Shown here piece after piece: positions 58,219 through 64,000 of a stretch of DNA of 64,000 nucleotides (position 1 is its first letter; each line of letters starts with the position of its first letter). The notes below the pieces were generated by a model, which saw nothing but the letters and a program-made list of their open reading frames with translations, was not told where the DNA came from and did not search any database. The stretch spans positions 1 through 64,000 of the forward strand of contig JASJAZ010000072.1 in assembly GCA_030066785.1 (NCBI GenBank). Reading direction: 5' to 3'. The position numbers and the translations under genes are program-made. This stretch comes from Desulfobacterales bacterium (GTDB lineage: Bacteria > Desulfobacterota > Desulfobacteria > Desulfobacterales > JASJAZ01).

Positions 58219-59364
58219 ATGCATCGGATATTCAATCGATTTGCTGCTCGTGTGACCATCGTGTGGATAATTGTTTTGATCATGCTGGCTCTGACCGGTT
58301 TCGGACAGTCGGCTGACGCTTCCCGCCTCAAGGACCTGGTATCCATCAAAGGTGTGCGTTCCAACCAACTGGTGGGATACGGTTTGGTGGTCGGTCTGGA
58401 AGGCTCCGGTGATAAAGCCGGAACTGAATTTACCATTCAGTCCCTGGTCAATATGTTGGAGCGTATGGGTATCAATGTTGATCAAGACGATGTCAAAGTG
58501 AAAAACGTGGCAGCTGTAATGGTTACGGCCAAAATGCCGCCGTTTGCGCGTGTTGGCAGCCGGATCGATGTCGTGGTGTCTTCCATCGGTGATGCCAAAA
58601 GCCTGTATGGCGGGACCCTGTTGATGACGCCCTTGAAAGGGGTTGACAATCGGATCTATGCGTTGGCGCAGGGACCTTTAGGTGTGGGCGGTATCGCGGC
58701 TAGTGGTGAAGCCGGCGGGGGTGTGAGTATCAATCACGCCCTGGTGGGCCGGATTGCCAAAGGAGCCAGTGTGGAACGTGAAATTCCGATAGATTTAAAC
58801 GGAAAAGATGCCATCACCCTCGCGTTGCATAATCCGGATTTTACCACCGCTATAAGAATGTCGGAAACAATCAATAAAGCCATCGGATCAGATTTTGCTC
58901 AGGCGATTGACTCGGCCACTCTGCAAGTCAAGGTGCCGGTGGAAATGCGTGATAATGTCACCCGCTTTATCGCTCAAATCGAACCGCTGGACGTGGTGCC
59001 GGATATGATTGCTAAAATTGTGGTCAACGAAAAAACCGGCACCGTCGTCATTGGTGAACATGTCCGTATTTCAACAGTGGCAGTATCACACGGTCTGTTG
59101 AGTATTTCGATCAAGGAAAATCAGAATGTTTCGCAACCCGGACCATATTCCGGATTTACCGATGCCGAGACGGTTGTAACCCAAGATACGGATATTCAAA
59201 TTTCAGCCGAAGAAAACAAAGTGTTAATTGTTCCCGGCGGCTCCACCATCGGTGAATTAGTGCGTGCCTTAAATGCCATCGGTGTGGGTCCCCGGGGATT
59301 AATCGCCATATTTCAAAGTATCAAGGCCGCAGGTGCCTTGCAGGCTGAAATTGAAATAATCTAA
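58219..59364 (+). CDS. flgI: Flagellar P-ring protein FlgI
   Basis: SRLKDLVSIKGVRSNQLVGYGLVVGLEGSGDKA; internal ATG at 58219 with signal peptide is the likely start. Confidence 0.96.
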   Translation: MHRIFNRFAARVTIVWIIVLIMLALTGFGQSADASRLKDLVSIKGVRSNQLVGYGLVVGLEGSGDKAGTEFTIQSLVNMLERMGINVDQDDVKVKNVAAVMVTAKMPPFARVGSRIDVVVSSIGDAKSLYGGTLLMTPLKGVDNRIYALAQGPLGVGGIAASGEAGGGVSINHALVGRIAKGASVEREIPIDLNGKDAITLALHNPDFTTAIRMSETINKAIGSDFAQAIDSATLQVKVPVEMRDNVTRFIAQIEPLDVVPDMIAKIVVNEKTGTVVIGEHVRISTVAVSHGLLSISIKENQNVSQPGPYSGFTDAETVVTQDTDIQISAEENKVLIVPGGSTIGELVRALNAIGVGPRGLIAIFQSIKAAGALQAEIEII

Positions 59365-59417
59365 CAGTGAACCGCCGAAAAACGTTACAGGTGTTATAAA
59401 CATCAAAGGATAACGAT

Positions 59418-59768
59418 ATGACCATTAATTCGATCAACTCCAATGTGCCCACAGGCACAACCAAAACCGTGGATCAAACCCAAAATGCCAAACTGCGCCA
59501 AGTCTGTGCTGATTTTGAGTCGGTATTTCTGAACTACATGTTACAGGCCATGCGCAGTACCCTGCCGGGCGATGATGTGTTCGGCAAAAGCTTTCAGAAA
59601 GATATGTACGAATCCATGTATTTTGAAAAAATCGCTGAAACCGTCTCGGGCAACAAGGGATTGGGTATTGGCGAGGCTTTGTACCGTCAGCTCAGCAGTT
59701 ATTTGCCCTCCACACAGATTATAGATGAGGCAGCAAAGAGTGTGGATATGAACAACTCCGAAGAATAA
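59418..59768 (+). CDS. flgJ: Flagellar rod-binding protein FlgJ (rod-binding domain only)
   Basis: KLRQVCADFESVFLNYMLQAMRSTLPGDDVFGKSFQKDMYESMYFEKIAETVSGNKGLGIGEALYRQL; no hydrolase domain. Confidence 0.92.
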   Translation: MTINSINSNVPTGTTKTVDQTQNAKLRQVCADFESVFLNYMLQAMRSTLPGDDVFGKSFQKDMYESMYFEKIAETVSGNKGLGIGEALYRQLSSYLPSTQIIDEAAKSVDMNNSEE

Positions 59769-59814
59769 GGAAATAAGGGTACCATTGAACCTCCGATTTT
59801 CAGAATCGAAACAT

Positions 59815-59842
59815 TACAGAAGTCGGGATGATTTGCCGATAA
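59815..59842 (+). promoter_or_regulatory. Candidate sigma28 (FliA) promoter upstream of flgN-flgK-flgL
   Basis: TACA-N16-GCCGATAA; exact -10 octamer, imperfect -35. Confidence 0.5.
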
Positions 59843-59876
59843 CTAGATAAGGAAGCGATTTACCGGGAGAATCATT

Positions 59877-60371
59877 ATGGATATTGTTACGGCCAAAATC
59901 GAAACATTATTTCAAGAAAAATTATTATTATATCAGGATTTGCTGGAAGTCTTGAAACAGGAAGCCGCCTGTCTGGGCGAGGTGGATGTGGACAGGTTAT
60001 GGCAGTTTTCCAAAGCCAAACAGGACTTGGCCGTTCGTATTGACGAAATTCGCCATCAGATTTTAGCGGTTTTAACCGACGCTTCGATTGAACATGGCAT
60101 GGACACGTCCTCTTTTAACGTTTCCAAAATTATGACCCTGTTATCGGCCCCGCTATATCAAACCTTGCGCCGTTTCAATATGTCGCTAATGACACTCAAA
60201 GATGAAATTCAGACCCTGGCAGCCCAAAATAAACGGTTTGTGGAAGATTATTTAAAAATATTAGATGATTTGATGGGAATTATTACGGCCACTGATCAGA
60301 ATGATCCGGTATACGCCGCAACTTCGCATACCGATCGGCGCGCAAACCTTTTACTGCACACCGAGGTTTAG
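59877..60371 (+). CDS. flgN: FlgN-family flagellar export chaperone
   Basis: All-helical 164 aa, immediately upstream of flgK; LLLYQDLLEVLKQEAACLGEVDVDRLWQFSKAKQDLAVRI. Confidence 0.82.
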   Translation: MDIVTAKIETLFQEKLLLYQDLLEVLKQEAACLGEVDVDRLWQFSKAKQDLAVRIDEIRHQILAVLTDASIEHGMDTSSFNVSKIMTLLSAPLYQTLRRFNMSLMTLKDEIQTLAAQNKRFVEDYLKILDDLMGIITATDQNDPVYAATSHTDRRANLLLHTEV

Positions 60372-60373
60372 CT

Positions 60374-62128
60374 ATGTCGGGAATTACCACGCTTTTAAAT
60401 ATCGCCAAAGGTGCGCTTGCCGCCCAGCAATATGGCTTAAATGTCACCGGTCATAACATTGCCAATGTGAATACACCCGGTTACAGCCGCCAGAACGTAC
60501 CCCACACGTCGGCCATGCCGTATCAAGCCGGCGGCTTTTTGATCGGAAATGGCGTGGAGGTTGATCAGATTCAACGTTCAACGGACCTGATGCTTGAAAA
60601 TCGACTTCGCCAGAGCAATTCGGACTTGGCTGGATTTGAAGAAATTGCCAATTATATCCGCATTCTCGAAAATGCATTTAATGAGAATACGGATGACAGC
60701 ATGAATCAGTTGCTATCCGATTTTTGGAATTCCTGGCAGGATTTATCCAACAATCCCCAGGGTATTCCTGAAAGGGTGGCGGTGTATAATGCCGGCGTCC
60801 GTTTGACTGAAAAATTCGATGCCTTGAATGCGGAGCTTTTGAATGTTGAAACTGAAATGACTCAGGAAGTGGAAGTTTCCATTACTGAAATTAATAACTT
60901 AACAGTCCAAATAGCTGATTTAAATAAACAAATCGTGGTGCTAGAAACAACCCGATCAGCCAACGATTTGCATGATAAACGGGACGTATTGGTGACCCAA
61001 TTGGCTCAGCATATCGGAATCCGTGTTTTTCCTCAAGATAACGGCGCCTATACCATTGTTACCGGAAATGGCAACACTTTGATATCAGGGGTTGATGCTT
61101 ATCGGCTAGAGCTTTCAGGTGGTCGTGTATACTGGGAAGGCTCGGCTGGTATGATGGACATCACAGATCGTATTGAAGGTGGTAAAGTGGGCGGATGGTT
61201 AGATATGCGCGATGAAATCGTGGCCAAATATAAGACCGATTTGGATGAATTGGCCCATGGTTTGGCCTGGTCTGTTAACCTGCAGCACAGCCAGGGTGCT
61301 GGCTTGGAATACTTTGATGCGCAGTTGATCGGCAGTTATGCCGTCACAAACCCTGCGGCCGATTTATCGCTCACAAGCACCCTTGATTTTGGTGATAAGA
61401 TCGATTTTACCAAAAATTTTAAAATGTGGATCAAGGATAATACACCGGCAGCACCGGTGTCTGTGGAAATCGATCTTTCCACTTTGGCCACACCATCACT
61501 AAATGAATTTGTGGCGGCTTTCAATGTGGCTGCCGGCGGGCGTGTGCTGGCCAGTGTCAATGCTGACAACCAATTACAATTCCAACCCCAAGGTACCAAT
61601 CAATTTGCATTTGGCGACGACGGTTTTGACGATTCCGGGTTTGCGGCCGCGCTTGGCATTAACACCTTTTTTCAGGGCCATGACGCCATGACCATCAGGG
61701 TCAATGAGGTGTTGAAAGATCCGGAATACATCGCCGCGGCCAAATTGGACATCAACGGCGCGTTCGGTGTGGGCGACAACCGCAATGCCCTAGCCTTGAC
61801 CGACGCGCAGCATATGCCTGTCAGCATTGATCAATGGACCTATATTCGCAATCAACCGCCCACCAGTAAAACCGTTTCAACATCATTTGACGAATATTAC
61901 CGCACCATGGTCAGCTCGCTAGGTGTCAAAGCATTGAGCACGTCTCGCGACGTGGAATTTAACCAGACGATGGTAACGAAAATCGGTGAGCAGCGGGATT
62001 CCATTTCGGCGGTATCGCTGGATGAAGAGATGGTCAGTCTAATGAAATACCAGCATGCGTATGCCGTGGCCGCCAAATTGCTCACCATGGCTGATGAAGT
62101 TCTTGAGGATCTGGTTAGGGCTAAATAA
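60374..62128 (+). CDS. flgK: Flagellar hook-associated protein FlgK
   Basis: GALAAQQYGLNVTGHNIANVNTPGYSRQ, C-term VSLDEEMVSLMKYQHAYAVAAKLLTMADEVLEDL. Confidence 0.96.
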   Translation: MSGITTLLNIAKGALAAQQYGLNVTGHNIANVNTPGYSRQNVPHTSAMPYQAGGFLIGNGVEVDQIQRSTDLMLENRLRQSNSDLAGFEEIANYIRILENAFNENTDDSMNQLLSDFWNSWQDLSNNPQGIPERVAVYNAGVRLTEKFDALNAELLNVETEMTQEVEVSITEINNLTVQIADLNKQIVVLETTRSANDLHDKRDVLVTQLAQHIGIRVFPQDNGAYTIVTGNGNTLISGVDAYRLELSGGRVYWEGSAGMMDITDRIEGGKVGGWLDMRDEIVAKYKTDLDELAHGLAWSVNLQHSQGAGLEYFDAQLIGSYAVTNPAADLSLTSTLDFGDKIDFTKNFKMWIKDNTPAAPVSVEIDLSTLATPSLNEFVAAFNVAAGGRVLASVNADNQLQFQPQGTNQFAFGDDGFDDSGFAAALGINTFFQGHDAMTIRVNEVLKDPEYIAAAKLDINGAFGVGDNRNALALTDAQHMPVSIDQWTYIRNQPPTSKTVSTSFDEYYRTMVSSLGVKALSTSRDVEFNQTMVTKIGEQRDSISAVSLDEEMVSLMKYQHAYAVAAKLLTMADEVLEDLVRAK

Positions 62129-62163
62129 TAGATGTTATGAAAAAGTAACCAACTGCAAAGGGG

Positions 62164-63405
62164 ATGATGATGCGGGTCGCGCATTCAACTCTGTATAATA
62201 CCAACATGCTACGGTTGGGCGATCTGACCAGTCGACTCAGTCTTGCCAATGAGGTGGTTTCCACTGGTAAACAGATCAATAAGCTATCAGATGACCCCAC
62301 CGGGTTAAATCAGGTATTAAACATCAAAGCCAATCTGGCCAATCTGGAACAGCTTAAGCGCAATATATCCGAGGGACGCACCTGGCTGAATTCGGCTGAA
62401 ACCGCCCTCGCAACAACCAAAGAATTGGTCACCGATACCAAGGTGTTGGCCTTGGCAATGGACAACGACTCGGTGAGTTCGGCCGATCGTGCCGAAGCTG
62501 CTGCGACTGTAAGGGGCACTTTGGAGCATCTGGTTATGTTGGCCAATTCGGACTTAAATGGGCGCTATATTTTCGCCGGCACCCGGATTGACACGGTACC
62601 TTTCCAACTGGATACAACGGTAAATCCGCCCACGGTCACTTACCATGGCAACGACAGTGAATTTGCTGTCAAGTCCGGTCGTAACACCACCGTCGGTGTC
62701 GGTCATGACGGGGAAAAAATTTTTTGGGAAGATACCCTGGAGGTCGATGCTACCAATAATCGCATTGATTTTAGTGAAGACGGTGGCACGACCCAGTTGG
62801 TGGCCACGATCCAAAATGGCACTTATACCGCCGATGCTCTGGCCGCCGAAGTGGAGCGCGCCCTGGAAGCTGCATCGGGTGTGGGGCGGGATTTTACCGC
62901 CACCTATGATGCCAATACCCGTCAGTATGCCATCACCAATGATGATGCAGGCAATCTGCAGATGCTGTGGAATTCAGGTGCCAACACAGGTACCAGTATT
63001 GCCCCCGATTTGGGCTTTGATCCGACTGCCGACGATGCGGTCGGTGGGCCCTACACCAGCGACAGGGAAGCACGCTGGGGTATTTTTCAGACCTTAATCG
63101 ATCTTGAGGGGTATCTGCAGACCGATGATCGCAATGGCATTAACCGGTCTCTTTCACGGTTGGATGCTAATCTCAACCATATGATTGCCGGCGTTTCATC
63201 CATTGGTGAAAAAGAAAGCCGCCTGGATGTTAAAGAGCAGATTATCGAAGATTTAATCCTTTCATATGAGGAAAAGCGTTCGAAAATCGAAGATGCCGAT
63301 ATCATCGAGGCGGTTTCCAAACTGCAAGCTGCTGAAATGGCGTATCAAGCCGCCCTGGCTTCAACGGCCCGGATCTTAAGGTTAAGCCTGGTAGATTATA
63401 TGTAA
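62164..63405 (+). CDS. flgL: Flagellar hook-associated protein FlgL
   Basis: LTSRLSLANEVVSTGKQINKLSDDPTGLNQVLNIKANL, GRYIFAGTRIDTVPF. Confidence 0.95.
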   Translation: MMMRVAHSTLYNTNMLRLGDLTSRLSLANEVVSTGKQINKLSDDPTGLNQVLNIKANLANLEQLKRNISEGRTWLNSAETALATTKELVTDTKVLALAMDNDSVSSADRAEAAATVRGTLEHLVMLANSDLNGRYIFAGTRIDTVPFQLDTTVNPPTVTYHGNDSEFAVKSGRNTTVGVGHDGEKIFWEDTLEVDATNNRIDFSEDGGTTQLVATIQNGTYTADALAAEVERALEAASGVGRDFTATYDANTRQYAITNDDAGNLQMLWNSGANTGTSIAPDLGFDPTADDAVGGPYTSDREARWGIFQTLIDLEGYLQTDDRNGINRSLSRLDANLNHMIAGVSSIGEKESRLDVKEQIIEDLILSYEEKRSKIEDADIIEAVSKLQAAEMAYQAALASTARILRLSLVDYM

Positions 63406-63511
63406 TTGACCGCAATTATCCCAATGCGATGCAGCTTGTTAATTTTTTCATTTTGCATTACGATTAGTCCAGCTTAGGTTTATGCTTACTTTTAATCGCC
63501 AGGGAGGGCGT

Positions 63512-63757
63512 ATGCTGGTCTTAACGCGTAAAATTGGAGAAAGTATTCATATCAATGATGATATTGTTGTCAGTGTTGTCGAGGTAAGTCGGGGCAAGGT
63601 TCGAATCGGTGTAGAGGCACCCGGCGATGTATCAATTCTGCGCAGTGAAATATATAGCCGTATCCGTGAGGAAAATATTGAATCCTCCGCCAGCAAAACC
63701 GAGACGTTGACGGATGCGGTTAAACTTCTAAAAAGGAAAATCCAGCCAAGGAAATAA
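63512..63757 (+). CDS. csrA: Carbon storage / translational regulator CsrA
   Basis: MLVLTRKIGESIHINDDIVVSVVEVSRGKVRIGVEAPGDVSILRSEIY; RBS gggagg before ATG at 63512. Confidence 0.97.
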   Translation: MLVLTRKIGESIHINDDIVVSVVEVSRGKVRIGVEAPGDVSILRSEIYSRIREENIESSASKTETLTDAVKLLKRKIQPRK

Positions 63758-63758
63758 A

Positions 63759-64000
63759 TTGGAGCTGACCACCCAACAATTTGGAACCGTTCAAATCGAC
63801 GACGAGAAAATTTTACAGATGCCGGCTGGTATGCCGGGCTTTGCAAACTTAAAACGGTTTATTGTTATCGAACGCGAAGAAATTACGCCGTTTTTCTGTT
63901 ATCAGTCGGTGGATCAAGCGATGCTGTCGTTTATCATCATCAATCCATATCTGATTGAACCGAACTATACCGTGGATGTGAGCGCAGGTTTGGATGAGAT
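63759..64000 (+). CDS. fliW: Flagellar assembly factor FliW (truncated by window end; not in ORF track because of TTG start)
   Basis: Translating from TTG 63759: LELTTQQFGTVQIDDEKILQMPAGMPGFANLKRFIVIEREEITPFFCYQSVDQAMLSFIIINPYLIEPNYTVDVSAGLDE; adjacent to csrA. Confidence 0.92.
   Translation, partial: MELTTQQFGTVQIDDEKILQMPAGMPGFANLKRFIVIEREEITPFFCYQSVDQAMLSFIIINPYLIEPNYTVDVSAGLDE

Noticed and set aside
57729-58485. Antisense ORFs of 235 and 151 aa over flgH/flgI
   Set aside because: Shadow ORFs of well-supported flgH and flgI; no independent motif support.
59418-59768. FlgJ lacking the peptidoglycan hydrolase domain as an anomaly
   Set aside because: Single-domain FlgJ is common outside gammaproteobacteria, so not unusual.
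1-64000. CRISPR arrays, tRNA/rRNA genes, IS elements or prophage
   Set aside because: No regularly spaced repeats, cloverleaf-like sequences, rRNA segments, transposase or phage genes were recognised by reading; a tool scan (tRNAscan, CRISPR finder, ISfinder) would be the decisive check.
63512-64000. csrA-fliW pair as a novel system
   Set aside because: CsrA-FliW adjacency and partner-switching are established knowledge.

Overview
The window is most consistent with a Desulfobacterota/Desulfobacterales-like bacterial chromosome (inferred from gene content and order, not searched). About 1-16 kb carries housekeeping and mixed genes: surE, tmk, a cysteine synthase/CysRS-like fusion, a ferredoxin, plsC, RNase J, ftsK, a minus-strand methyltransferase/glycosyltransferase pair, a DUF3524/QTMAN-like glycosyltransferase, tpx and a flavodoxin-fold reductase. 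From about 16.7 kb to the end lies a very large plus-strand flagellar/motility locus. It runs: HD-GYP response regulator, two PilZ proteins, an interrupted cheY, two sigma54 activators around a TPR protein, flgBC-fliEFGHIJ-motE-like-fliK-flgDE, motA-motB-motB2, fliLMNOPQR, flhBA, flhFG, fliA, an accessory block, flgFG-flgA-flgHIJN-flgKL, csrA and a truncated fliW. The observations most worth a second look are: (1) a cysteine synthase fused to a CysRS-like domain that keeps the Zn/cysteine ligands but lacks HIGH and KMSKS; (2) a second FliL-like protein with two FliM-type CheY-binding peptides in its N-terminal tail; (3) a cheY interrupted by two in-frame UAG codons but otherwise colinear; (4) a MotB paralogue with Ser at the proton-carrying Asp position, next to a normal MotB; (5) sigma54 activators with degenerate receiver domains, no adjacent kinase, and a TPR protein under a consensus sigma54 promoter; (6) five well-matched sigma54 promoters plus candidate FliA promoters and a FleQ-box-like palindrome. 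No CRISPR, rRNA, tRNA or mobile element was recognised.
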